From assembly GCA_018350325.1 (NCBI GenBank), contig JAEVLN010000020.1, positions 589,796 to 653,795 of the forward strand: a DNA stretch of 64,000 nt, in the 5' to 3' direction. Each line of letters opens with the position of its first letter. The first letter of the stretch is position 1. The position numbers and the translations under genes were made by a program. The notes under the pieces are model-generated. The model did no database searches, was not told the origin of the DNA, and saw only the letters and a program-made list of their open reading frames with translations. This DNA comes from Globodera rostochiensis (Eukaryota > Nematoda > Chromadorea > Rhabditida > Heteroderidae). This document shows, piece by piece, positions 38,896-51,648 of this stretch.

Positions 38896-41220
38896 CTAAC
38901 TTAGACTGAGCGCCATTTGTTTAATCAATTCGTAAGCACTCAGAATGTCCCGTTCCGTGGCATTCTCGTGACAAACGCAGAAACGAATGATAAAGCGTTT
39001 GTTGACCGAAGCGGACACCATGTGAATGCGACCGCTGCCGTTCAATTTCATCAATAGCAACTGATTCTGCTTGTCCGACGTCTAAAAAAGTGGGAGAGGG
39101 CTCTTGTCTGAGTATTGTATTGTATAATATATACTTTCATCCGGAAGCACACCAGTCCCATGATAACATCTCCGACTATCTCGAACAGTTGATCAGCCCG
39201 CATCAATGACTCAAAATACTTGGCAAGTCGGACATGCTGACGAATGTAACGCTGGATTCCCTGTGGAAACAATTGGCGATGACAGCCATCACCAGCATTC
39301 ATCAAAAATAAACACCTCAACACCGTACATGCGGATGACGAACCAAAGTTTGAGGGAACGGAAGCGACGACTCAGTGGGATGCCCCAGTGACGAAAGTCG
39401 ATGGCCTTGTCTTGGGAGAAAGGGGCAATCGTTGAATTCAGTTTTTAGATTCAAAGACACTTTAGCATAAAAGCAATGCGATTAAGGATTCTGCATTCAG
39501 ATTATGTGTATTGCATGCAGTACCTGCCCAATTGTGTCGTAAATACACCGGGTCGACCACCAACGCCTGGGTGAGTTTGGACCGGTCCTTGACCCTTAAC
39601 CACCGTTTGCATTACACCGAATGAAGCCATGCCATTTTAAATGAAATCCGTTAGGTTTTAGGGTAGCCATTCAATCCAAACCAACCACATAGTCGAGCAG
39701 TCGAAGTTGACGAGCATCCATCTTAACAACAATTAAAGAAAAATCCCATAATTTAGGAGTCAAAATTAATTCAATTTTCTCTTTCACAGTTTCAAAATTG
39801 GATGAATAGCGACGCTTACTTGTTAGGATTAGTGTTAAAAGACATGGCGTGCTCAATGCCAGTCATTAAATATCTAAAAGTTTGTTAGAAGGATTCTATT
39901 TTCAGTTGGGAGAAAGTTACCGGAACTCAGGGCACACCATTGCAGAACCGGCTAAAATTTACTTTCTTTTGTATTTAAAATTTCGCTCTACCGTATGCAG
40001 CATCGACGTGAAGCCAAATGTTGTTGTGAGTGCAGATGGGTCCGACTTCAGAAAGGTCATCGAACGAACAGCAGGACGTGGTCCCTAAAGTAACCGACAC
40101 AAAAAAGGGAACAAGGCCCAGCTTTCGGTCCGCCTGAAAACAAAAAATTAGCAAAAGGTTGGGGACCATCGAGAGGGTTTGGAATGCCATACATTTATAG
40201 CATTTTGCAACGTTTCGCCTCTCATTCGGAAGTTGGCATCGGTCCCCAGAATACGCAGCTTCACCATCGTGAGAAAAGCGCCCTTTTCCGCCGAAGAATG
40301 GGCCTTAGGGATAAAAGTATTAAAGATTTTCGACCCCCCTCCCCCCCCGGGGGTAAAAGACGACACCTCCTCGGAGCAGTAAGCGCAAAGCTTGGACAGC
40401 AATTCGCCGTCTTCCATCAAAGGAAACTTCTGACGCAACTTCTTCAATGCTTCAAAGCGAGCCACCAAAAAAGCCACAAAAATGCAATCAGACGCAGAAC
40501 CCTGCATAAAAAGATTATTTGAGAATGAAATTGTCATTTGAGTTATGGTAGCACAGATCTTTCGGTAAAAAGTATATTTGTCCTATCCACCTGGATGACG
40601 CCTCCGCCGGTGCCGTTTTCAGTGAAAGGAAGAAAGAAAGACGGTAGTCCGATCATCTGACCAAACCATTGGAGCATGTGCACCTCCAACTCGGTCATCG
40701 CCGGACAGGCAGCCTTTACGCATGTTTATCAAAAAGAAAATGATGAACTTTCCTTACCCATGAGAAGCCCATACATCCAAGTGCGTCCGAGAGCATATCC
40801 GCCAGAATTGAGGGGAAGGAGTTGCCAGCAGGAAAATACGCGTGGAAGCGAGGATGTTGCCAGTGAGTAACCTGTTCAAAAGCATTTTCAATGTAACTGA
40901 AAACCACAAAGTAAGTATTCACCCCGGGCATGATAAACGCTTCGAAATCCTGCAAAATCTGATCAAACGTCTCGGATTGCTGGGGCGCTTGAGGGGGCAA
41001 CAGACTGCGCAAATAGCCCGGATCAACGGAAGGGACCACCTGTACCAGAAATAAGATTTATTAAAGGTAACGATCTCTGATTGCTTACGTTTCGATTTTC
41101 AATGCCTTCCAAGTAAGCCACAATGTAGTCCAACATTTTTTGTCCGCAACGTTTAAATTCCGATGAGCTCATTCCGATGCATGGGCGCCCGAATATGTCA
41201 CGGAGCTCCTCGGTAGTCAT
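38896..41220 (-). CDS. Aromatic L-amino-acid decarboxylase family, PLP
   Basis: Many exons assemble into a group II decarboxylase. The N-terminus is [13 protein letters not shown] with [13 protein letters not shown], followed by a [20 protein letters not shown] block and a [20 protein letters not shown] block. Further on come [19 protein letters not shown], then [17 protein letters not shown] and WLHVDAAY(A)G. The PLP lysine lies in [20 protein letters not shown]. The C-terminal domain ([10 protein letters not shown], then [20 protein letters not shown]) ends IKQMALSLS. This enzyme makes dopamine, serotonin, tyramine or similar amines in neurons; the sequence does not tell me which of the worm paralogues it is. 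One intron (from about 40367) carries G runs near its donor. A further 5' exon is possible upstream of 41220. Confidence 0.88.
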
Positions 41221-41439
41221 AAGAAAGGATTCTTTTGTACCTATTAAAATAAAAATGGTATGGACGGAATTCCTTATTTCCATCGTCTGACTGGTGAAAG
41301 TGAAGAAAATACTACATCCGGTTGGTGGTTTGGCTCTTTATATATCATTCGACTGCATTTTTTTTTGATCCGGCAACGACAATGAAGCAATTATAAGCTG
41401 TGTACTTGCTTCATGTGTCAATTTCATTTTCCGTTTTTC

Positions 41440-41515
41440 TTGGGGCCCAAACGTCCCTGCGCCCAAACGTCCCCGGCGCCCAAACGTCCCCGGCGCCCAA
41501 ACGGCAGCGCCCAGA
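41440..41515. repeat. GC-rich minisatellite CCCAAACGTCCCCGGCG
   Basis: Four units of about 17 bp of the type GCGCCCAAACGTCCCCG lie in tandem just upstream of both flanking genes. The same family, in more degenerate form, is at 4905-4980 and 5465-5560. Confidence 0.6.
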
Positions 41516-41655
41516 GAATTTAAGAAAAAATCCATTCGGACGAAAATGACAAGCCATAATGAATACCTAAAGTGATTTTGGCCCTCCCCCACCGCAATTT
41601 ATTGGTCCCTAGTGCCGTTAATTCGTTTTTTAATTCCATTTTCAGTATTGTAATT

Positions 41656-43481
41656 ATGGTGTTGAAAATTCTGAATGTTTTGTTCAATGTCAAATATTTG
41701 TCTCAGCAACAACTTTCCGGTTTTGATCACTACAAATACAGCTGCATCGACAATTCCCCCATTTCAACATACATCTCTCATCCCTTATGGAATTGGGTGG
41801 TTCAGGTTTGTTGAAAGTTTGCAAATACTCGAGGCGCTCATTTCTTCAGTTTTATCCCCGGTGGTTGGCCCCTAATGTGCTAACACTGTGTGGGGCTTCC
41901 ATTGTGATGGCATGTTATGCGCTCGTTGTTTTTTTTGACTATGATCTGACGGCAAATTCTGCAGATTCGCCGGTGGAGCTGAACATTCCCTCTTGGGTTT
42001 GGGTTGTCTGTGCGGTTGGCACTTTTCTTGCCCATTTGTTGGACGGAACGGACGGAAAGCAAGCGAGAAGGACGGGCGCAAGTGGCCCCACGGGGGAACT
42101 TTGTAAGCAGCAAATTTATTTACTTCCCGTGGGTGAAGGGAGTGTTTGTTTAAGTGCACTAAAATAGTAATTTTTCTGGTTAATAGAAACTGAATCTCAT
42201 TTTTTGACAAAAATAATATGCCTTTAAATTTTCCTTTCACTACCTAAATGGTGTTTTTTTGAATAATTCATCTGATGACCTGAATCTTTCAGTTGACCAT
42301 GGATTCGGTGAGTGACTATTGGTTTTACATTTACTCCTGACCTTCTTGCCAGATTCCTGGTCGACCGTACCATTTACGATTACGATTTTTTCTCTTTTTG
42401 GGCAAGGGCCGTTCAGGTAAGCAAGCTTCTTTCCCCTTCCCGCTTTTTTTATTTAATTTACTATTTTGCTTTTCAGCGTTACTCCGCTAACTTTGCTCAG
42501 CCTTCTAGTTGCCGTACAATCCGTTTTTATTGCCAGTCATTGGGAAAAGTACAACACGGGCGTCCTGTTTCTCTCCTGGGGATACGATGCCAGTCAATAC
42601 GTAAGTTTGAGTTGATTTGATTTGTTTCCCCATAAATCATTCAGGGCCTCGTGATTTACTACTTGTTCGCCTTCATCCTAGGTCACCACAGCTTCCAATT
42701 TTTTCTTTTCGATGGATTTAATTTTGCCCATTTGTGCATTGGCGCTTTTTATGGTATGACAGTTTCGATTAAGCTTGATTTTCGAACATGATAACAATGT
42801 CAATTTCTAGTTTCGTGTGTGCTTTCGTTGGTCATGTCGCTATACAACATTCACTTTGCTTATTGGGTTGAGAAATCCGGGAAACAGGTCGAATGGCTTT
42901 TTAAAAACAGTTTCCCTCAAAACAGCACTGTTTTAGAGTTGCCTTTACGAGGCTTTGCTACCGCTGTTTCCTTCACTTCTTCTCTTCGGCTCTGCAATCT
43001 TTTGGGGCATTTTTTCCCCCGGGAAAGTGCTTGACAGAGATCCTCGTGCATTTTTCTGGACTATGGGGGTCGTGTTCTCCAACATCGCTGTGAGTACCCT
43101 TGATATATACTTCCGTTTCCAAAGATAACCCTCAAAGGCTGTCCAAAGCCCTCGTAAAATCGAATTTTGGGTGGCACTTTCCCGAAACCCTGGTGTGGGG
43201 ACTAAGCATTGTCTTGACAGCGATTGCTTTTTATGAAACTAAAAATAATCTTATAGCGTTTTCCTCTTCCTCAGGTGCATTTGATTATTGCACAAATGTC
43301 CAACACTCGTGCTCAGACAATGAACCTTCTGTTGTTGTTCTACACGTTGATGGCCGCACTTTCGTCGTTTAATCTGCTGTTCTCTTCTGAACTGTTGCTG
43401 CTCAGAGTTTCCTCCATTCTCTTCACTCTTGCCCACCTTCATTTCGGCATTTGCGTGGTAATTTTAATGCACCACCATTAA
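41656..43481 (+). CDS. Ethanolamine phosphotransferase (CDP-alcohol type)
   Basis: The N-terminus ([20 protein letters not shown], then [12 protein letters not shown] and [13 protein letters not shown]) and the CDP-alcohol motif identify the EPT1/CEPT family, which makes phosphatidylethanolamine in the ER/Golgi membrane. The motif spans [20 protein letters not shown], then GELFDHGFDS; it is split by a 15-bp micro-exon at 42294-42308 that encodes the FDHGF part with a catalytic Asp. Downstream exons encode membrane helices ([16 protein letters not shown], then SWGYDASQY, and a C-terminal [20 protein letters not shown]). Several exon ends were placed by GT/AG and family match only. The last exon is uncertain. 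Confidence 0.82.
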
Positions 43482-43899
43482 AATTTCAGACTGAATTTCA
43501 CTCATTTTTTATTAAGCAGTTTACACTGTTCCGTAGTTATGAAAACAGAGCAGATTCAAAATTTTGGAACAGCAAAACTCCGGCCATTATGGAATTTATT
43601 TTGGGCAATGGTATGGAATTGCGGTCCTAAAAAAATCAGATTGCGTTTTTTAGTGTAAAAAGTAAGCTAGAACACGAATCCCAGCTCAGTTTTTGCGAAT
43701 GTCGAAATTTGTTTTGTTTCAATTTAAAGATTCGACAACTTTGTGACCATTTCAACATTCAACCGTTCTCCCTTGCATACCTCCAAAAGCGGGATGAATG
43801 AAGGAAGAAATGCTAATGTGAACTGAACTATATCTCTTAATCGATCTGATAGTTTAATAGTCAACTTTTATCAAAGGTAACATATAGATTTATTTGGTT

Positions 43900-44681
43900 T
43901 TATTCTGTGCCTCCGCTAGTGACAGAATTATCTAACACATATTTGGTTGCAGTCGACTCATTCGACAGATGAGTTGAAAACTGCGGGTTGGGTAGCAAAT
44001 GCAAATTTTGACGAGTATCTCTCCTCTTCGACGGCGTCCACATCCCTTGCACAGATTTGTGATGAGATAAGTGTGGATTCTCGACTGAAAATAAAAGGAA
44101 GCCGTTTACCTGTCCGGCAAGGTGCTATGACTTACTTTTCACAATGGGAAGCCCGCTGCGGGTCCTGAGGTTGTTCATGTGCAAACAAACTCGTTCCATG
44201 CTAAATATAAGGCTTTTGTCAAAATATTACTCTCCGTGTTGTATGCCCTCAGGGACTGTGCCAATGATACAACATTGGTATGAACCAGAGGGAGAGTTCA
44301 CCTGAAGTTCAATGCGTTCACATGCACTTGTCGACCATTTGCATATTCCGCCCTCAACACCGGTGTAACGCATTTCCCCGGCACAACATAAATGGCGCAA
44401 TGCGGATTTTCGGTAGCAAATTTAGTTAGCGAATGCTCAATGTAGTTGCGCATCCCAACGCTGCTCTCAGTTTGTTTGCAAAACCTGATGACGGAAAGTC
44501 GACTAATCTCATTGCAAATGCCTTACTTTATCGTGATCCGCTGAAGTTGAGGTTGATAGGCGGACACTCCGTTGAAGGACGGCACAATGGGGTTGGTGGC
44601 CGACAACCGGAAGGCAAAATTCAACGCCTTTGCTGACGAGAAAATGTTCTTCAGACGATCAACACGCGGAATAGCCGGCAT
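43900..44681 (-). CDS. MRPL43: Mitochondrial ribosomal protein mL43
   Basis: Four exons, 44681-44527, 44484-44302, 44200-44136 and 44084-43900, join in frame. The family signature is clear: YQPQLQRITIKFCKQ, then GMRNYIEHSLTKFA, ENPHCAIYVVPGK, then LRAEYANGR, and HMNNLRTRSGLPI followed by KSVQGMWTPS. Human mL43 shows the same order (RFCK, GxRxFxE, AEYxNG, RTxSG, SIQGxWxPF). It is a component of the large subunit of the mitochondrial ribosome. The acceptor of exon 3 (ATATTTAG) lies just before CATGGAACG. An AATAAA on the minus strand follows the stop. Confidence 0.88.
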
Positions 44682-44847
44682 TTTGTACTTTTCTCTAAGC
44701 ATTAAAACTATATGATGTCCATAAGAAAGAAAATATTTTTTTGAAGAAAAAACCGATGAAACAGAATTTATAATGTGTAGTAGGAAAGAATGTTTTCTCA
44801 CTAATAAAATTGAGTGTATAAAATGATTTCCGATTGTTTCTCGTCCA

Positions 44848-45430
44848 TCATTTGGTCCAGGAGACCTAAAAAAGAAACACGCCACTAATTAGAAGCAAAT
44901 CCAATCAAAACCAACCTTCGGTATATCGTTGAATTCAGTCAGCTCCTCCATCTGTTTGTTGAACTTCTCCACCTTCTCCCGATGGCTGATTTGGGCCCTC
45001 TTTGACAAACGGTCGAATGCAGTCTCTCCTTGACGTTTGATAAATGCCAATTCGGCCTTCGTCTTTCGGGGTCCTTCATGCTCCTTTTTTATCGTCAAAT
45101 CAATTGTTTTCGGGTCAACGCGACGTTTCTTTTTGAACAGAGTGCCACGTTTAAGCTTCAGGCCCGTCCTCACCAGCATCATTTCGTCAGTTGCCTATAG
45201 GGACGGAAATAAAACTTGACAACGGGAAAAGTCCTTGGGCTTAAAAACAGATGGGAGAAATCGCGTTGGACTCTACTCGACTTCCGCCAACCACACACTT
45301 TTTTGGCGTCTTTTGGTCCATCATCAGTGCTTTGGCTTTCCTCATCCGACACAATGGCCTCCTCCTCCTTGGTGTTCTTTTCATTTGACATTGGTAACTC
45401 CTCAGAGCATTTTCTCTCTTTGCCTTCCAT
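44848..45430 (-). CDS. FAM32A: FAM32A-like protein, spliceosome associated
   Basis: The core exon (about 45190-44917) encodes a basic stretch (GLKLKRGTLFKKKRRVDPK) and the family C-terminus KVEKFNKQMEELTEFNDIPK. A last tiny exon, 44865-44848, after a TTTTTTAG acceptor, adds VSWTK and a stop, exactly the FAM32A ending. The 5' exon from the ATG at 45430 encodes an acidic Ser/Glu-rich start; its donor is uncertain (after DAKK or after KSSR, both in phase). FAM32A is a small nuclear protein of the catalytic spliceosome in animals. The gene is close to MRPL43 (167 bp) on the same strand, as in a possible nematode operon. Confidence 0.8.
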
Positions 45431-45605
45431 TATCTGCTGTTAGTAAATAAACAACTGAGGCTAAACATTATAATACATATATCGAAAGACAGATACGTAA
45501 CTGATTGGAATAAAAAGGGTTAAAAACAAAAATTTATTGGATTCGTTCCAGAGCAACGTGAAATAGATTAATGAGAAAGCGGTTGACAGTTACAGTTGTG
45601 ATGTT

Positions 45606-47456
45606 TTACTTGTTAAAGCACATCCAATCATCCTTCGACGCTTCGCCCAAATTGCGCTTAACCCGTTCCAAAACAATCTGGAATTATGTAAATTACAAAT
45701 TGTTGGACTTTTTGAATGCAAAAACCTCGATCGAAGTGAGAATTATACGTTCAATGCTCGAAAAGTATTTTGTGTACAGCATTTGTATCGTTTGACGCAT
45801 TTGGAGTATGCGCTCCTCAGAAATTAGCGAGAGATAATCGTAAATCTGAAAAATTAAATCGCATTAAAAAATGTTAATTAAAAGCTTACAAACAGTGCAG
45901 AAAGTTCCTTCCCTAAAACAACTGCCTCGGACCAGTCAATCACTTCCGAAAATGGCAAAACCCATTCATCCGAAAGAATAACAGGAATGCATACGGAACG
46001 GAGTGCCTCAAGGAAGCTGAAGTGGCAGAGTATGAGACATTGACGTCAGATGCACTATTTAATACAATTATTAGTTATGTGATAATGGTAAGTTTAGTGG
46101 CACCATACGGAAAAAGCAAGACTGACAAAAAAAATTTTGCGTTTTTCCATCACCGAAAAGAGCCGAGCCGACGTCCCCTTGGTATCAGACAAAACGTGGA
46201 GTTCATCATCAGCTGCTCGTAGTTCCATCTTCGGATGAGTTGTCTATTTTGGGTTTCAAAAATCGATATCTTACCTGCCATAGTTCGCATTATCAATTTC
46301 ACACCGTTCATCTTCGAACTTCTTCCAGTCCGTGTTGTGCTTACACGTGGTAGCAATAACTATTGAACGGTCGTCGTTCAAATGGTGCAGGAGATTCCGC
46401 GTCTTCGACCCAATTCCGTACACATAACGCTTTCCTTTGAAACTGGCCAAATATTGGTCGTGATCGGGGTAACTGGATTGGAAGTGCTGAAAGCAGGGAA
46501 AGGATTTGGAAGCAATTCTTTGCCAACGATTTAATACCCATGATTTATCGTCATTGGATGGATGCTCATTGTTAAACAATGGAAATGAAATATCAAAATT
46601 TGGTCGAAAGTTCTAAAAAAATACTTTTATTTAAATAGAGAATTTATTTGTTATGACCTGTAAACTTGAACTAGCCCAAGCGACCATAGCCTTTCCAAGA
46701 CCAAAGCCCAGGTCAGTATTTGCATAATCGGGGTAAGTACCGAAATAAAGGTTGAAAACTAAATGATTTCGCCCATCATTCCAAAGGTCCGTTTTGATAT
46801 GCGACTCCTGAATATTTTGATAATTTTCACTAACAAATAAATGTGGAATTTTAGAAAAAAAACTTAAGGCAGGGACGTAGCCGAGGGGAGAAAAAAATTG
46901 AATTGCCTCATTAAAAAGAGGACATTATCTAAACTTAAAATTTCATATGCTTCAATTGCTAATACGCTCTTTGGTCGATCCCCCACCTCGAATTTATTTT
47001 TAAGGCTATGTCCCTGCCTAAGGGTCACCTGATTCGATCTCTGTCAATTGTGTCAACACTGAGCACAAATAAACACGCGTCACTGGCATCCTCCGTGTAA
47101 TAATGACTGCTTCTAATTACGCTTAGCACCTTCGAGTACAGCGAACTCTTCTTTAAATGGAATTGGTCAGGGTACACATAAACCTTCAATGTGTTTTGAG
47201 CGAAACATTTGCTGAAATTGAAGCAATTGGACATCGAACAACTCTCTTCAATTGGCCGCACTACATCATTTGATTTTCTAAAATTGACACTAAAAATAAG
47301 TTGGATGTTCAGGAAAACTTACCTCAAGTCCAACAACGTCGGTTCATTATTCCATAGCGAATATCGCTGAACGTAACTCAGACTAACAGATTTATTAACA
47401 GCGATAACAAAGGCGAGAAAAACACAGCAGAAAAAATGTCGCACTTTCAGCATCAT
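45606..47456 (-). CDS. rib-1: Exostosin-1 type glycosyltransferase
   Basis: The ATG at 47456 starts a signal anchor ([20 protein letters not shown]). Exons then give [20 protein letters not shown] and [20 protein letters not shown], followed by [17 protein letters not shown] and [20 protein letters not shown]. The next exon has the conserved [20 protein letters not shown] and [14 protein letters not shown]. It ends [15 protein letters not shown] and DDWMCFNK. This order is that of the GT47 domain of exostosin-1. As in C. elegans RIB-1, there is no room for the second (GT64) domain before the stop at 45606. It should act with an EXT2/EXTL3-like partner in heparan sulfate synthesis in the Golgi. 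Confidence 0.85.
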
Positions 47457-47689
47457 TGAGAGCAGAGGTGGACGTAATCAGACTAAAAATAATTCGTCCG
47501 TAATAGTGATTTACGGGCTAAACCCGAAAAATTCGTGATCGCACAGCGATTCATTTCGCATCTTATTTGTTAGGCATTTCCGGTGGGAAAACAGTGGACT
47601 ATCTCGCTTTTTTCTCTAACCGTTCTCTCCTTTTGGCGTTCTCTCGCACCTTTTTATTTCATAAACTGATGTGGGCACACACTGAGTGG

Positions 47690-47850
47690 TTGGGAAGGGG
47701 AGGGGGGGCTGCGTATAATGTTATTGTAACCCCGGGGGTGTACGGACCGAATACAGACCTGGGATCCGAACCCACGACCTTCACCCAATCCGTGGGCAGC
47801 TCTTCCACTGATGGATCTTTTGCCCCCGCCCGAGGCGTTTTAACCGTCCA
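47690..47850 (-). repeat. tRNA-derived SINE-like sequence
   Basis: Read on the minus strand it has an A-box-like AGTGGAAGAGCTGCC and a B-box-like GGGTTCGGATCCC at tRNA-like spacing, between a G-rich leader and tail. It does not fold into a full cloverleaf by eye, so I call it a SINE or tRNA pseudogene rather than a tRNA. Confidence 0.5.
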
Positions 47851-47972
47851 CGTCCAACTAGCGGAATTACTTTCTTCCTTAAATTATAAGGGCATAAGGA
47901 TAGCGCGACTTCTGGGAAAGTGATTAAATTGCTAAACGAACAACACTTACAATCCCTTTCCGAAAGTTTGCA

Positions 47973-48858
47973 ATGGGTGCAGATGGAGGAACCATCCCAA
48001 AGCGATGTGAACTTGTCAGGAAGAAGAAAAAGAAGGAGAAGATTGAGAAGTCTTATGAGGCTGCAACCAAGTGGCGTACTTGTCAATTATCTCAGCAACC
48101 CTTGAAGAAGCCAATCGTGTGTTGCAAACTTGGAAGGTTGGTTTTTGTTATTAGCTTAATAAAATTGGACCAATTTAAGACTTTACAACAAGGAGGCTGT
48201 GCTTGAGGCTAAACTAAACAAAACATTGAGCAAAAACAAGGCAACCGAACATATTCATGCATTTGCTGATGTTAAGGAGTTGAAGTTGGCGGATAATAGG
48301 GCCTGGAAAGACAATGGACCCGAGAAAGGCGATATTTACATTGGTAGGGATTTCTCTATTTAATTTTCCCTATTTTCTTAACTTCAAGATATGAATGAAT
48401 CGCCATGGGTTTGTCCAATCACCGCTCTGCCAATGAACGGAGTGAATGTTTTTTTCGTTAATTGGAAGTGCGGTTGTGTGTTCTCTGAGAAAGCTCACAA
48501 TGAATTGAAGACGAATTCGTGTTATGGTTGTGGAGGACCGATGGACGAGGGGCAGTTCATTAAGCTGTACCCAGAAGAGGAGCTTTTTCGTATTTATCAA
48601 CAACGACTGGATGAACTGGCGCAAAGAAGGCAAAAGAAGGCGGAAGAAAAAGTGGGAGAAAAGAAACGCAAATTGACCTCCGATGAAAAGAGTGCGGATC
48701 ATCCAAAGAAGACTAAAGCTGAAGACGAGACAAGATTTGGCAGCATTCAGGACAATCCGAACGTCCCGAAGGCCGTTAAGTCCATGTTCACGACCAGTGA
48801 AGAAGCCAAAAAGCAGCCGACTGCCCATTGGGTCACGCATAATCCCTTGTACTATTGA
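47973..48858 (+). CDS. RTF2: Replication termination factor 2 homologue, 265 aa
   Basis: Exons 47973-48136, 48180-48343 and 48389-48858 join in frame. The start MGADGGTIPKRCELVR and the WRTCQLSQQPLKKPIVCC segment are the Rtf2 signature. The central U-box/RING-like part follows (FADVKELKLADN, then WVCPITALPMNG and NSCYGCGGPM). The lysine-rich linker and HWVTHNPLYY end are typical too. RTF2 acts at stalled replication forks and is a proteasome shuttle target in vertebrates; in other lineages it links to splicing. Length and architecture are normal. 48859-49244 is a plain intergenic gap. Confidence 0.9.
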
Positions 48859-49244
48859 TGCGATTACTTTTTATTTTTATAAAACAAAACACCTTTTACT
48901 CATGCTTCACTAGCTTCTCGTTTTCTCGATTTTAAACATAATCGGTTTATTTTTGCACATTTGTTTTTCATCGCCTCTAATTGTACACACAGCAGCGAAA
49001 GGAGGAGAATTTAGCCGGGATTTCCATATTTATGAGCAGGGGGAGGGGACACCTTTTATTTGGTAATGGAAATTTTAACATCTCAAGAAGTCTATGACAT
49101 GGCCGGGCTGGGCGGGATTAAAAATTTTAATTTATCTTGAACCGTCCATAGCCAATCGTCACCATGCCAAAATTGGGTGTGCTATGATCCTTGTTTTGGA
49201 AAAGATTGGTGTGGTGGTAATACCAAATTAAAATTTTAGAAGGA

Positions 49245-51016
49245 ATGACGGAATGTGAATCGCTTGTGTCAGTCAAGGGCAGTTCTTCAAGTGGCAATGA
49301 GGGTAGAGAGCGTTTTGCACGTGAAAATCACAGCGAAATTGAACGTAGGAGGCGAAATAAGATGACGCATTACATTAATGAACTCGCTGACATGGTATTT
49401 CATCTTGGCAACATCGATGAATTCGTCTTTAAATCGACAACGTTTAAAATTAATTATCTCAGGTCCCACAGTGTGCTGCGCTCGGCCGTAAACCGGACAA
49501 AGTTCTATCTCTCATAAATTTCGCTTACATTTTTATCATAGCTAACAATTTTACGCATGGCGGTGTCCCACATGAAATTGACCCGAGGAAATATCGGTGC
49601 ACAAAATAATCCGCCCGGAACGATGCCATGCCAACCTTCCTTTTTGACTGATCAGGAGTTGAAACATCTGATTTTGGAGGCAGCCAATGGTTTTTTGTTT
49701 GTGGTAGCCTGCGAAACCGCAAGGATTATTTATGTTTCCGACTCAATTCTGCCCGTATTGAATGTTACACAGGTTTTTATGTAAATTTGACCATGAGTAC
49801 TTCAGTTTTATCAGGAGGAATGGCTGAATAGCTTGTTTTATGATCTGTTACACCCTGAAGATGTAGACAAAGTTCGTGATCAGCTTTGCGGCACGGATAG
49901 TAGCCATAATCGCGTGCTTGACATGAAGACGGGGACAGTCAAAAAGGATCACAGCTCGGCGAGGGTCCACTTAAATTGCCGTCGGGGGTTCATCTGCCGC
50001 ATGCGAATTGGTGCAAATGGTCTTTGGCTACTCAGACATTGGTAATTTAGGAAGCATCGGTTCCTTGCCTCGACTGCACAACTGCCACCCGATTTTTGAG
50101 TTTGGGGGACGCTCTTTCATAGCCGTCCATTGCACTGGCTACTTAAAGAGCAATGCGCCGTTAGTTAATGGTGTTCCACAGCCCGATGCTGGTGCGTGCC
50201 TCGTCGCAATTGCCCGTCTCCAATTGCCGAGCATGCTTTCTTCCCCCGAGTCCGGCCACTCTGTGCATTCCAACAAAATCACCTTTCGACTCACCAGAGA
50301 TGGGATTGTTACATTTGCCGATCAGAAAGTGCTTGAGATGATGCATAAATCAAGTGCTGAATTGTTAGGCAAACCCATTTGGGCATACGCGCACCTGATG
50401 GATGAACAAAAAATCAGAAATGCAATCAGAACGGCGATTCAGAGCCAACAACTTCAGGCACGTTTAGTCGCCAACGCTAACTTTCTTACGGTTTTCAATT
50501 CAGACAATTTCATTCAAATGGTGTCAGTACAACCCGAAAAAAGTCAAACATTTGCCTGCTTCTTTCGATGCTTGCGCATTTACAAACCCCCACTCGGGCA
50601 AGCTCGAATTTGTTATTGCGACAATCACTGTGGAACAGGAGGAAGAAAACAAATTGGTCGGTCAGCCCAACCAAAATTACTTCCAGCGTCAGTTGTCCAT
50701 CATTGGGAGTGGACAGGCTACAAACTTTGAACAGGAACCACTTTTTGAACCGCATCAACAGAACATCGTAAACATGAATTGGCCAGATGCCATTTCTTTG
50801 CCGGGCATTGGTGGCGTTTCCTCAACAAGTCTGAACTGCTCGAACTTGCCGATGAACCCTTCCAATGTTTATTTGCCACACTCGATGTTAACATCGGCTT
50901 CTGACGATCAAGGGCGGTGGCTTCCCCAATTTGGCAACACTGAAACAACTGTTGGGTTGGACATGGCGGTCAATGTAGTTTGGCCAGAACAACAGCAGCA
51001 AAATTTCATGCCGTAA
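49245..51016 (+). CDS. aha-1: ARNT/AHA-1 bHLH-PAS transcription factor
   Basis: The basic region [19 protein letters not shown] with helix INELADMV is ARNT-type. Two small exons supply [13 protein letters not shown] and [17 protein letters not shown], completing bHLH. PAS-A follows ([36 protein letters not shown]) and PAS-B ([33 protein letters not shown]). The exon after 50510 shifts frame: a donor after QARL (about 50470) and acceptor TTCAATTCAG restore [20 protein letters not shown]. The C-terminus is Asn/Ser/Gln-rich. AHA-1 is the common dimer partner of HIF-1, AHR-1 and other PAS factors. AAATTTTAG just before the ATG is a possible splice-leader site. Confidence 0.9.
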
Positions 51017-51648
51017 CTTTCGACAATGATTGCCGGTCAATCAATTCCATAATAGCCCCCTCAATTCGTAATCTTTCCATGTATTTACAGTCACAGTCAT
51101 TGACTTTAAATCACGTAATTCTCATTCATTCCCAGACATTTTTCTTGTATTTGCGATAAATTGATCCCCGCTTCCTTTTGCAATAATGCTTTAGAGGGGC
51201 ACTTTCGTGAAGGGAACTAACTTGCATTGGTTTGACTAGTTAACTTGCTTATTGGGTGTTCTGTTAGGGATGGGATGGGAGGAGAGTGGAAGCCAAGGGA
51301 GTCGGGGTGATGGAGAGCTACCCCACCACTCTTGGTCCAATTCCGTTGGGATATTCTTTACCACCATTGGCCAAGGGGAAAGGCAGTCAATGCTCGGCTT
51401 GGCTTTGGGAGGAAGAGGCGCCCATTTTCGCTTTTGGTCGGGGAGAGCCTCCCCAAAGACCTAAAGGACCTTCACCCATTCGGCGGGAATTTGTTGTCGT
51501 GCGAATTTTGGGCCGGCAAAGAGCGAGTGTTGCGGTGGAGACAGAAGCCAATCGAGCGACCCTTCTGTCCAATTAGCATCAAATTTCGGACTGCTAAGGG
51601 AGGGAACAAAGAACGACGATTACACCGGAGAGCTATTCCGCCGCTGGG
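51017..51648. other. Intergenic gap between aha-1 and tetraspanin
   Basis: Open frames near 51250-51600 exist on both strands but have no splice or family support. I see no gene here; part may be 5' untranslated sequence of the tetraspanin. Confidence 0.4.

Noticed and set aside
47690..47850. Functional tRNA gene
   Set aside because: The box motifs are present but acceptor and anticodon stems do not pair by eye.
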